Of a stretch of 12,475 bases of DNA, positions 1 through 5,402 are shown piece after piece. The notes below the pieces were generated by a model, which was not told where the DNA came from, did not search any database, and saw only the letters and a program-made list of their open reading frames with translations. The stretch's first letter is position 1, and each line of letters opens with the position of its first letter. The position numbers and the translations under genes were made by a program. Location of the stretch: positions 1-12,475 of the forward strand of contig JACQNA010000091.1 of the NCBI GenBank assembly GCA_016203335.1, written 5' to 3'. The DNA is from Candidatus Woesearchaeota archaeon (lineage in GTDB: Archaea > Nanobdellota > Nanobdellia > Woesearchaeales > JACQNA01).

Positions 1-50
1 AACTGCTGGTTCAGCGCGATGATGTCTTTTTTCGTGAGGGCGAACTTCAT
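1..50 (-). CDS. 5' end of an unidentified gene (partial)
   Basis: A reading frame opens at the ATG at 50 (reverse strand) and runs off the left edge, giving MKFALTKKDIIALNQQ. A TATA-like stretch at 70-77 lies about 23 nt upstream, the spacing of a leaderless archaeal promoter, so I believe the start is real. Sixteen residues are too few to identify a family. The pattern of a short strand followed by a 'LTKxDIxxLN' helix is reminiscent of the beginning of Fic/Doc-type proteins, but this is only an impression. It is divergent from the S8e gene, with 93 nt between the two starts holding both promoters. Confidence 0.5.
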   Translation of the reverse strand, partial: MKFALTKKDIIALNQQ

Positions 51-69
51 TTTGATACTTACTTGTGTG

Positions 70-77
70 TATAAATG
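70..77 (-). promoter_or_regulatory. TATA-like box for the partial leftward gene
   Basis: Reads ATTTATAC on the reverse strand and is centred about 23-24 nt before the ATG at 50. This suits a transcript beginning at or next to the start codon. Confidence 0.4.
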
Positions 78-112
78 TGTATCAATATTTAAATCTTTCG
101 CTTGGCGCAAAC

Positions 113-120
113 CTTTTAAA
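113..120 (+). promoter_or_regulatory. TATA-like box for the S8e gene
   Basis: CTTTTAAA, centred about 27 nt before the ATG at 144. No Shine-Dalgarno sequence is evident between box and start, so a leaderless mRNA is likely. Confidence 0.5.
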
Positions 121-143
121 CCCCCTCCTGTTCACCGCCTGTT

Positions 144-515
144 ATGGCCATCTCCCAGAAAAAATCACGGCTTTCGCCGAGCGGAGCGTTCTACCGTCCG
201 CTGCGGAAGAAGCGGAAGTCAGAGCTCGGCAGGGAATCGCTCTATCCCAAGCTCGGCTCCAGAAAGCTTAAGGCAGAGCGCGTGCTCGGCGGCAACCTCA
301 AGTGGAGGCTGTTCAGCGCGGACACGGTCAATGTAGTGAAATCTGGAAAAGCTATGGCGCTGAAGATCAAGAATGTCGTGGCAAACCCCGCCAACCCAAA
401 CTTTGCGCGGAGAAACATCCTTACTAAAGGGGCAGTGGTGGAGACTGAGCAGGGAAAAGTTAGGATTACCTCGCGCCCCGGGCAGGATCCGGTGATTAAC
501 GGCGTGCTGGTATAA
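144..515 (+). CDS. rps8e: 30S ribosomal protein S8e
   Basis: Ribosomal protein S8e is a small-subunit protein shared by archaea and eukaryotes and absent from bacteria. The 123-residue product has the usual archaeal length. Family signatures are visible in order: a basic start with GAFYRPLRKKRKSELGRE (about residues 14-31), the central RxLGGNxKxRLFSAD block (about 46-60), then NVVANPANPNFARRNILTKG and the C-terminal ETEQGKVRITSRPGQD. The ATG at 144 begins MAISQKKSRLSPSG and sits at leaderless distance from its TATA-like box, so longer frames in other registers can be ignored. It ends 7 nt before the convergent antitoxin gene. Identification is firm and is a main reason to call the window archaeal. 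Confidence 0.97.
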   Translation: MAISQKKSRLSPSGAFYRPLRKKRKSELGRESLYPKLGSRKLKAERVLGGNLKWRLFSADTVNVVKSGKAMALKIKNVVANPANPNFARRNILTKGAVVETEQGKVRITSRPGQDPVINGVLV

Positions 516-522
516 GGGGATA

Positions 523-846
523 TTACCTTATAATCATCACTTTGCTTTTACTTTCAGGCACCAGTGTCACTTCCTCCCCTTTTCTGAGGTCCAGAAATCT
601 TGCTAACTTCTTATTCACCCGAATCGTCAGCGAGTCGCCTGTCTGCGCCACCTTTGTTCTGCTTTCCAACCCCCACAGCCCTTTCTCTTTTGCTGCCTGG
701 TCAATCTGCTCCGCCACTTCCTCACTAAACAGCGTCTGATTGCATTTTTGGCATACCCAAGCATCATACTTGCCTACTGGCAACCCATATACCTTAAATT
801 CTACTTTTTCCCTGGTCATTTTTCCACGGCATTCGTCACATTCCAT
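523..846 (-). CDS. YgiT/MqsA-like zinc finger fused to AbrB-like domain; probable antitoxin
   Basis: The 107-residue product has two parts. Residues 1-40 form a YgiT/MqsA-type zinc finger with ligands C3, C6, C32 and C35 (MECDEC ... WVCQKC). Residues 62-107 resemble a SpoVT/AbrB swapped-hairpin DNA-binding domain (SLTIRVNKKLARFLDLRKGEEV). In canonical MqsA the zinc finger is followed by a helix-turn-helix, so the AbrB-like half is a variant. Family knowledge makes it the antitoxin and likely autorepressor of the gene just upstream. The frame can be extended to a GTG at 855, but the ATG at 846 is preferred: AGGTGAT, a strong Shine-Dalgarno match, lies 4 nt before it and overlaps the upstream stop codon, implying translational coupling. 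Toxin-antitoxin function is inferred. Confidence 0.8.
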   Translation of the reverse strand: MECDECRGKMTREKVEFKVYGLPVGKYDAWVCQKCNQTLFSEEVAEQIDQAAKEKGLWGLESRTKVAQTGDSLTIRVNKKLARFLDLRKGEEVTLVPESKSKVMIIR

Positions 847-850
847 GCTT

Positions 851-857
851 ATCACCT
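851..857 (-). promoter_or_regulatory. Shine-Dalgarno site deciding the antitoxin start
   Basis: Reads AGGTGAT on the reverse strand, a 7-nt match to the complement of the archaeal 16S rRNA 3' end, with 4 nt to the ATG at 846. It overlaps the TAG of the upstream gene (856-858), so ribosomes finishing the toxin-like frame are positioned to start the antitoxin. Confidence 0.7.
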
Positions 858-1056
858 AATCTTTCACCATCACTGTTTTTATCTTGTAGTATTCTCCTAA
901 TCTCTTCCACGCTACCATAAGGTATGTATACGAGCTGAGATACCCATCTGTTTGTTTTATCCGTGAGCCCTTTTGTATTGCTAATTTCACTTGTTCGACA
1001 CTCACGCCTCGTATAATCATCTGCTGCTTCGCGTGTTCGGTTACGAGTATCTCCAT
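856..1056 (-). CDS. DUF4258-like small protein, probable toxin
   Basis: A 66-residue protein starting MEILVTEHAKQQMIIRGVS. The 'HAxxxMxxRGVSxxxVxxAI' pattern (residues 8-27) followed by short strands (YLSSYTYLMV, IKTVMVKD) matches the DUF4258 family, small proteins structurally in the RelE/MqsR style that often pair with YgiT-type zinc-finger proteins. Its immediate partner here is such a protein. The likely role is an mRNA-interfering toxin; nothing in the sequence proves the activity. A TATA-like stretch about 35 nt upstream (1086-1097) gives a short leader. Gene order is toxin first, antitoxin second, as in mqsRA. Confidence 0.75.
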   Translation of the reverse strand: MEILVTEHAKQQMIIRGVSVEQVKLAIQKGSRIKQTDGYLSSYTYLMVAWKRLGEYYKIKTVMVKD

Positions 1057-1085
1057 AATTATCTATAATTATTGATATATCCCTT

Positions 1086-1097
1086 AATATATAAATG
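1086..1097. promoter_or_regulatory. Near-symmetric TATA stretch between divergent genes
   Basis: TAATATATAAAT reads ATTTATATATTA on the other strand, so it can act as a TATA box both ways. It is centred about 35 nt from the toxin ATG (1056) and about 35 nt from the glycosylase ATG (1127). For the rightward gene a second T-rich stretch at 1098-1107 is nearer the usual distance. Confidence 0.4.
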
Positions 1098-1126
1098 TTT
1101 TTATCCTTCCTGTACATCCTACCCTT

Positions 1127-1882
1127 ATGCACCCTCTCCTCATTATCTATCATGAGCTGCTGCAGCGCTACGGCAAGCAGGGCTGGTGGCCTTTGTTTGC
1201 ATGTGTTGGGGGAAACCCTACGAAGACTGGATCGTTGCAGGGATACCATCCGGGAGACTACTCCTATCCAAAAAATGAGCGCCAGCAGTTTGAGATATGC
1301 GCGGGAGCTATCCTGACACAAAATACTGCATGGGTGAATGCGGAGCAGGCGCTCATCAATCTCCGGACATTGCGTGCCGTCACCCCGAAGAGCCTGATGA
1401 CACTTCCTGATCAGGCATTGAAAAAAGCCGTCATGCCTGCCGGATACTTCAACCAGAAAGCAAAGAAGATAAGGGAATTTACGCAATGCTATCTCTCGCT
1501 GCAGGGAAGGGCGCCAACTAGGGAGGAATTGCTTGCAGTATGGGGCATAGGAAACGAGACGGCAGATTCCATCCTTCTCTACGCCTACAAAATCCCGGTA
1601 TTTGTGGTGGATGCGTACACCAAGCGGATATTCTCCAACCTCGGCTTTGTGGATGCAGATGCTGAATATGACGAGGTTCAGGAGATTTTTACCAGGCATG
1701 TGCCAGCTGATATGAAAATCTACCAGGAATACCATGCGCTGATTGTGGAGCATGCGAAGCGGCATTATGGCAGGGGGCTGGATTGGAAGCAATGCCCGCT
1801 GTACCGGAAGTATCGGAGGGCTCCGGAGAAAATCTCGCTGCGCTGGGGTAGCGCCGGCTCGCTCCGTGCTGTCGCATGGTAA
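1127..1882 (+). CDS. HhH-GPD DNA glycosylase, MagIII-like (endonuclease III superfamily)
   Basis: A base-excision-repair glycosylase of the HhH-GPD fold, probably of the COG2231/MagIII group. Visible motifs are an N-terminal YGKQGWWPL (15-23), the YHPGDYSYPKNERQQFEI block (40-57), ILTQNTAWVNAEQAL (62-76), the helix-hairpin-helix VWGIGNETADSILL (138-151) and the catalytic aspartate D162 in VVDAYTKRI. The lysine that gives endonuclease III its lyase activity is E144 here. Near the C-terminus only one cysteine (CPLY, 223) remains where endonuclease III has four iron-sulphur ligands. Both traits are shared with H. pylori MagIII, a monofunctional 3-methyladenine glycosylase. Substrate is inferred. 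The last ~21 residues (from about 231) fall in the inverted-repeat element at 1819-1980, so the native C-terminus may have been replaced. Confidence 0.88.
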   Translation: MHPLLIIYHELLQRYGKQGWWPLFACVGGNPTKTGSLQGYHPGDYSYPKNERQQFEICAGAILTQNTAWVNAEQALINLRTLRAVTPKSLMTLPDQALKKAVMPAGYFNQKAKKIREFTQCYLSLQGRAPTREELLAVWGIGNETADSILLYAYKIPVFVVDAYTKRIFSNLGFVDADAEYDEVQEIFTRHVPADMKIYQEYHALIVEHAKRHYGRGLDWKQCPLYRKYRRAPEKISLRWGSAGSLRAVAW

Positions 1883-1980
1883 AGAGCGGCCCCTTCCCGA
1901 AGGGAGCAACCCCTTCCGCTATGCCATTGCAGATGAGGCATCGCTCACAAAATGGCGCTACCCTACATTTTCTCCGAGCC
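1819..1980. repeat. Nested inverted-repeat element overlapping the glycosylase 3' end
   Basis: Outer arms: GGCTC-c-GGAGAAAAT (1819-1833) pairs with ATTTTCTCCGAGCC (1967-1980), and GGGTAGCGCC (1846-1855) pairs exactly with GGCGCTACCC (1954-1963). Inside are GCATGG (1874-1879) with CCATtGC (1924-1930), AGCGG (1885-1889) with CCGCT (1916-1920), and a CCCTT/AAGGG hairpin with loop CCCG (1891-1904). The five nested pairings are too many for chance. GTACCGGA occurs at 1801-1808 and again at 1981-1988, flanking the element. It could be a non-autonomous mobile element (MITE-like), a structured RNA or a strong terminator. It contains the glycosylase stop codon and ends just before the next promoter. 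Confidence 0.65.
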
Positions 1981-1995
1981 GTACCGGAGATAATC

Positions 1996-2003
1996 TTTAT
2001 ATA
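1996..2003 (+). promoter_or_regulatory. TATA box for the 2027-2835 operon
   Basis: TTTATATA, centred about 27 nt before the ATG at 2027. Spacing predicts a leaderless transcript carrying the coiled-coil gene and lspA. Confidence 0.6.
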
Positions 2004-2026
2004 GTGGTTGTTTCCAGAATACTGGC

Positions 2027-2437
2027 ATGGGCATGTTCAGCAAGCTGGCATTCTGGAAAAAGGGAGCAATGGCACCACCACAGTTCCCTGACCTTAGCTT
2101 AGGCAATCTCGGCACTGGTTTTGATGACCGGACCGGGCTGCCCTCTGCGCTGGAGCCAGAATCCTTTGGCAAGGAGCAGCTGTTTGAGCAGAGAGGAGAA
2201 TCACCTTTTTCCCCTGACGTGATGCGCCGGGCACGCGAGTTTGCACCAAACCCGGTGCGGCCAGGGCCAGGAGAACCGCAGAATCTCCAGAACTATGCTG
2301 TCGGGAAGGACATTGAAATCATCTCCTCCAAGCTGGATGCGCTTCGTGCCGGGCTCGAGAGCATCAACCAGCGGCTGGCGCATATCGAGCGGATTGCAGA
2401 AGGGGAGCAGGACACCAGAAGACGATGGCGGTATTAA
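2027..2437 (+). CDS. Uncharacterised protein with C-terminal coiled coil
   Basis: I do not recognise a named family. The 136-residue product starts with a short basic-amphipathic stretch (MGMFSKLAFWKKG), followed by a Pro/Gly-rich, probably unstructured region (about 16-90). It ends in a heptad-like helix DIEIISSKLDALRAGLESIN continuing through QRLAHIERIA (about 95-124), a likely coiled coil. There is no signal peptide or membrane segment. The start is supported by the TATA box at leaderless distance. Its 3' end overlaps lspA by 13 nt in another frame, so the two are co-transcribed. A peripheral membrane or scaffold role linked to LspA is possible, but that is inference from context only. Confidence 0.8.
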   Translation: MGMFSKLAFWKKGAMAPPQFPDLSLGNLGTGFDDRTGLPSALEPESFGKEQLFEQRGESPFSPDVMRRAREFAPNPVRPGPGEPQNLQNYAVGKDIEIISSKLDALRAGLESINQRLAHIERIAEGEQDTRRRWRY

Positions 2438-2835
2438 CACGTTTCATTTACATCTCTGCCGGTGTAGCCATCCTTGACCAGATCAGCAAGCTGCTGGCGC
2501 GGAGATACTTGCCTATCACTGCAAATACCGGCTCTGCCTTTGGCATTCTTCAGGGGTGGAACGGCGCATTATTGCTGCTTTCCCTTGCAGTGATGGGATA
2601 TATTATCTTCTCGTATACACGAATCCAGAGGCTCCCTTTTCTTACCCAAGCCTGTACTGCCTGCATCTTCGGCGGAGCGCTGGGAAACAGCATTGACCGG
2701 GCACTGTTTGGCGCAGTGACTGACTTCATCTCCCTTGGATTCTGGCCGAGCTTTAATGTGGCAGACAGCGCGATTACTGTTGGGGTGGCCGGGCTGATTA
2801 TCTTATCATTAACTAAAGATAGAAAGAATAATTAA
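2425..2835 (+). CDS. lspA: Lipoprotein signal peptidase (signal peptidase II)
   Basis: LspA is a membrane aspartyl protease that cuts prolipoproteins just before the lipid-modified cysteine. The 136-residue product shows the family blocks in order: LDQISK (17-22), NTGSAFGI (34-41), GALGNSIDR (84-92) and FNVADSAITVG (110-120). The catalytic aspartate pair is D91 and D114. Four membrane segments fit about 4-24, 45-65, 72-92 and 112-130. Length is slightly short of the usual ~150-170 residues but all motifs are intact. The start overlaps the previous gene by 13 nt, and no strong Shine-Dalgarno is visible. Bacterial-type LspA is not typical of archaea. A lipobox protein at 7154-7864 is a natural substrate. 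Function is well supported by motifs; transfer from bacteria is inference. Confidence 0.94.
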   Translation: MAVLTRFIYISAGVAILDQISKLLARRYLPITANTGSAFGILQGWNGALLLLSLAVMGYIIFSYTRIQRLPFLTQACTACIFGGALGNSIDRALFGAVTDFISLGFWPSFNVADSAITVGVAGLIILSLTKDRKNN

Positions 2836-3282
2836 CTACTTCCTCTTCGGCTTCCTTCCCCTGCGCTTGGCAGCTGGCTTTGCTGCTGCAGCTTTCTCCC
2901 CCTTTTCCGGCATGGCATCAACCACTTCTACCTTTGGCTGCTGCTTTTCCATGCGGGGAGAGGTGCCGGTCATCGCCACCAGGAAGCCGATAAAGTTCAC
3001 CACTAATGCCCCAATAAGGAAGAAGAATGAGCGGCTGGCATGGGTATAGACATACAACATGTTCAGCATCATGAAGGCAAAGAACAGGATAAACCAGCCG
3101 TATGCCCAGCTCTTATTGGCGGCAACCCCTGTAAGCAGGATTACTGCTACAATCAGGAGCACCCCAAACAGAAGAAATTCCCTGATAAATATGCTCGAAG
3201 AGAATACGAACTTAATCATGCTGATAAAACCCAGCAGCAGAATAACAGACAGTGTTGCGAATTTTCCCCAACTCATGCGCAT
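2836..3282 (-). CDS. Uncharacterised four-TM membrane protein with basic tail
   Basis: Not recognised as a named family. The 148-residue product has four hydrophobic segments at about 10-30, 34-55, 59-80 and 86-105. These are followed by a charged cytosol-type tail that is Ala/Lys/Arg rich and ends KRRGRKPKRK. The tail could bind nucleic acid or acidic lipid; that is a guess. Two in-frame ATGs lie close together, at 3282 and 3276. The TATA-like box at 3299-3308 is compatible with either, slightly better with 3276 (MSWGKF). The stop abuts the stop of lspA, so the two genes converge with no gap. Confidence 0.8.
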   Translation of the reverse strand: MRMSWGKFATLSVILLLGFISMIKFVFSSSIFIREFLLFGVLLIVAVILLTGVAANKSWAYGWFILFFAFMMLNMLYVYTHASRSFFFLIGALVVNFIGFLVAMTGTSPRMEKQQPKVEVVDAMPEKGEKAAAAKPAAKRRGRKPKRK

Positions 3283-3298
3283 CTTGGGATGGTGGTTT

Positions 3299-3308
3299 GT
3301 TTATAAGC
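3299..3308 (-). promoter_or_regulatory. TATA box for the four-TM protein gene
   Basis: GCTTATAAAC on the reverse strand, centred 22-28 nt before the two candidate ATGs (3282, 3276). Confidence 0.5.
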
Positions 3309-3329
3309 ATTTCTATTCTTGAGTAGTTA

Positions 3330-3683
3330 CTAGAATTCGTCTGCCTCCTGTATCTTGTCCAGATACCCCTTGCTCTTGAGGAAGCTTACCTGCGTTGGCT
3401 TGTACTTGAAGACGAGATCCCCCTTTTCATCGCCGCCGTGCTCCCACGGCTCAATTAAGACAATGTCGCCTTCCCGCACCCAAAGCCTGCGCTTGAGCCT
3501 GCCGGGGATCCTGCAGTTCCTGGTCTTGCCATCCAGGCAGCGGACAATGGTCCTGCTGCCTCCAACCCGCTGCTCCAGGATGCCTAATGTTTGGTTCCCT
3601 CTCGGCAGCTTTACTCTCCGGATATCCTCCTGATACTGCTCTTCCGCGCTCAGCTCATTCTTTTTCGGCTTTCGGCGATCCAT
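3330..3683 (-). CDS. eif1A: Translation initiation factor aIF1A (eIF1A homologue)
   Basis: aIF1A binds the A site of the small subunit and helps scan and fix the start codon with aIF1 and aIF2. The 117-residue product has a basic N-terminal tail (MDRRKPKKNELSAEE) and then the S1/OB-fold core, with RVKLPRGNQTLGILEQRVGG (23-42), the RCLDGKTRNCRIPGRLKRR block (48-66) and WVREGDIVLIEPW (68-80). It closes with an acidic tail (QEADEF). An upstream in-frame extension reaches 4199, but it is antisense to sppA. The ATG at 3683 fits the family and lies about 26 nt from TTTATAAA at 3706-3713, indicating a leaderless mRNA. Identification is firm. Confidence 0.96.
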   Translation of the reverse strand: MDRRKPKKNELSAEEQYQEDIRRVKLPRGNQTLGILEQRVGGSRTIVRCLDGKTRNCRIPGRLKRRLWVREGDIVLIEPWEHGGDEKGDLVFKYKPTQVSFLKSKGYLDKIQEADEF

Positions 3684-3705
3684 CCGATTCCTGAATGGAG
3701 GGCTG

Positions 3706-3713
3706 TTTATAAA
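3706..3713 (-). promoter_or_regulatory. TATA box for the aIF1A gene
   Basis: TTTATAAA on the reverse strand, about 26 nt before the ATG at 3683. It sits only ~20 nt from the oppositely directed sppA box, making a compact divergent promoter. Confidence 0.6.
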
Positions 3714-3732
3714 TGTTTGGAGAAACCAAATG

Positions 3733-3740
3733 TTTATATA
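3733..3740 (+). promoter_or_regulatory. TATA box for sppA
   Basis: TTTATATA, centred about 26 nt before the ATG at 3763. A farther in-frame ATG at 3730 lies immediately before this box and would make the box coding, so it is unlikely to be used. Confidence 0.65.
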
Positions 3741-3762
3741 TTTCCTTTTTCTCTTCCTCCTT

Positions 3763-4677
3763 ATGAAACGGGGTGGCAGGCGGTGGATCATAGGTATTGT
3801 GATTGGGATTATTGTGCTTTTCTTCATCGGCATCGCCATCCTGATCTCCCTGTTCAGCTCTGGTACTTCCCTTGGCGCGAACACGGCTGTCATTGAAATT
3901 ACCGGGCCGATTGTGGGGGACAGCAGCCCGTCGCTGTTCGGGGTCGGGCAGCCCTCATCATCGGATCTTGTCCATCTCATTGAAGAGGCTGATGAGAATC
4001 CGCGCATCCAGGTGATCTTATTTGAGATCAACAGCCCCGGGGGAAGCGCGGTTGCCTCGCAGGAGGTTGTAGAGGCGATTAAGAATACTGATGCATATAC
4101 TGTTGCCTGGATCCGGGAGCAGGGGACTTCCGGGGCATACTGGATTGCCTCAGCAACTGAGCATATTGTTGCCTCTCCTCTTTCCATCACCGGCAGCATC
4201 GGGGTGCTTGCATCCTACCTGCAGTTCTCTGGCCTGCTGCAGGACTATAATGTGACGTATGAGCGTGTTGTCGGCGGGAAATACAAGGACATCGGCAGCC
4301 CGTTCAAGCCGCTGAGCACAGAAGAGCGCGGATTATTCCAGGCCGCAGTTGATGAGCTGCATGAGTACTTTATTGCTGACGTGGCAGAAAACAGAGGGCT
4401 GCCTGTTGAGGATGTCAAGCAGATGGGAACAGGCATATTCTACACCGGAAAGCAGGCGCTGGAGCTTGGCCTGATTGATGAGCTGGGCGGCAAGCAGGAG
4501 GTTATTGCTGCGGTTGAGGATTACTTGGGAGAAGAAGCGACATTTTCTATTTACCAGAAGCGGGTGGGATTCTTTGAAAGCATTGTCGGGGCTTTGTCAG
4601 ACGTTTCATTTATGGTTGGGAAGGGGATTGGAGAGGTGATATTTTCCCGCGGAAATACCTTGTCCATTTCTACATAA
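3763..4677 (+). CDS. sppA: Signal peptide peptidase SppA (S49 family)
   Basis: SppA is a membrane-anchored serine protease that degrades cleaved signal peptides. The 304-residue product begins MKRGGRR followed by a transmembrane anchor (about 8-31). The S49 domain follows: AVIEITGPI (42-50), FEINSPGGSAVAS (87-99), GTSGAYWIAS (121-130) with nucleophile S123, SPLSITGSIGVL (138-149) and GGKYKDIGSPF (171-181) with the likely general base K175. The Ser-Lys spacing of 52 residues agrees with known short-form archaeal and Bacillus SppA. The start at 3763 rather than 3730 is chosen because the upstream ATG precedes the TATA box. The 3' end overlaps the convergent dph2 by 8 nt. It belongs with lspA and the exported proteins in this window, since signal peptides they shed are SppA substrates. 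Confidence 0.95.
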   Translation: MKRGGRRWIIGIVIGIIVLFFIGIAILISLFSSGTSLGANTAVIEITGPIVGDSSPSLFGVGQPSSSDLVHLIEEADENPRIQVILFEINSPGGSAVASQEVVEAIKNTDAYTVAWIREQGTSGAYWIASATEHIVASPLSITGSIGVLASYLQFSGLLQDYNVTYERVVGGKYKDIGSPFKPLSTEERGLFQAAVDELHEYFIADVAENRGLPVEDVKQMGTGIFYTGKQALELGLIDELGGKQEVIAAVEDYLGEEATFSIYQKRVGFFESIVGALSDVSFMVGKGIGEVIFSRGNTLSIST

Positions 4678-5329
4678 TCTCGCTGTAATTCACCACCGGC
4701 TTTTCGGTATAGAAATCTTCCGCAATTCTTGGGCACGCGGTGTTGACAAAACATTCAATGAATGTGAAGTTGTTTAGCTGCATCCAGCTTATCGTATCTG
4801 CGACAAGGAAATAGAAATTCTTTTCCGGGTATCTCTTCTTGAGCATCATTGCCTTGGGAAGATTGTACTGGCCTGATTTTAATGTTATCAATACACCGAT
4901 ATCTGTTGCGGAAAGGAACTTTATGTATGCGCCTTTTTTTCTTTTCCTTATCTTTTCGATGCTTGCCCTGTCCATCTTCGTAAACTCTCTGCTCAGCGGA
5001 TCATAGCAGAACATGTCCTTACCATCCTCCAATGCCAGGCCGACGGGATGGAACTGCCCGGAGCCGATGTAGAGGAATGCATCAACCTTATTTGCGATCG
5101 CTGTGGCATTGCTTACATCGCAGCCCAGGAGCTGGCCGGCATGCACCTGCTTGCCTTTGTGGATGATCGGCTGCTTGCCGTTGGCTTTGAGGAATTCAAC
5201 CACGTCATTAATCTTATGCGCATGCTGGACAGTGGTGATAATCCCTATCCTTTCCGGCAGCTGGCGGAGGTATTTCTCGTCGAAGATGACGTCGGCGTCG
5301 CTGCGTGCTTCCACTAGGATGAGTTTCAT
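4670..5329 (-). CDS. dph2: Diphthamide synthase Dph2, short form lacking the N-terminal domain
   Basis: Archaeal Dph2 is a non-canonical radical-SAM enzyme that transfers a 3-amino-3-carboxypropyl group to a histidine of EF-2, the first step of diphthamide synthesis. The 219-residue product matches the second and third domains: VQHAHKI (34-40), GQLLGCD (65-71), YIGSGQFHPVGLAL (87-100) and FVNTACPRI (194-202). C70 and C199 correspond to the second and third cluster cysteines. The usual protein is ~320-340 residues, with a first domain holding the first cluster cysteine. That domain is absent. A TATA-like box (5362-5370) sits just upstream and the next gene starts 73 nt away, so no lost 5' part is hidden here. 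The first domain may be encoded elsewhere, or function may have changed. It converges with sppA. Confidence 0.88.
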   Translation of the reverse strand: MKLILVEARSDADVIFDEKYLRQLPERIGIITTVQHAHKINDVVEFLKANGKQPIIHKGKQVHAGQLLGCDVSNATAIANKVDAFLYIGSGQFHPVGLALEDGKDMFCYDPLSREFTKMDRASIEKIRKRKKGAYIKFLSATDIGVLITLKSGQYNLPKAMMLKKRYPEKNFYFLVADTISWMQLNNFTFIECFVNTACPRIAEDFYTEKPVVNYSEIM

Positions 5330-5361
5330 GTTTTACCTTATTTCTCGAGAATATCTGGGCG

Positions 5362-5370
5362 CTTTTAAAG
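5362..5370 (-). promoter_or_regulatory. TATA-like box and palindrome upstream of dph2
   Basis: CTTTAAAAG on the reverse strand, about 37 nt before the ATG at 5329, so a leader of about 10 nt is expected. The perfect 10-nt palindrome TTCTCGAGAA (5342-5351) falls where transcription should begin and could be an operator; function is unproven. Confidence 0.4.
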
Positions 5371-5402
5371 GTTATGGGACCAATTTGTTCGCTTATCCCT
5401 TT

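Noticed and set aside
836..1909. A 357-codon reverse-strand frame across the toxin and glycosylase region.
   Set aside because: It is antisense to the well-supported glycosylase and out of frame with the toxin gene; its composition is not protein-like.
1885..1930. SRP RNA-like stretch: GAAGGGAGCAACC resembles helix 8 of archaeal 7S RNA.
   Set aside because: The hairpin loop is CCCG rather than GGAA, the partner CAGG side of the internal loop is missing, and the surrounding pairings belong to a 162-nt palindrome, far shorter than archaeal SRP RNA.
3730..3762. Upstream ATG for sppA adding MFIYFLFLFLL.
   Set aside because: These codons include the TATA box; a transcript starting ~26 nt downstream would not contain them.
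3684..4199. N-terminal extension of the aIF1A frame by about 172 codons.
   Set aside because: It is antisense to sppA, aIF1A homologues start near MDRR, and the TATA box at 3706-3713 would be inside it.
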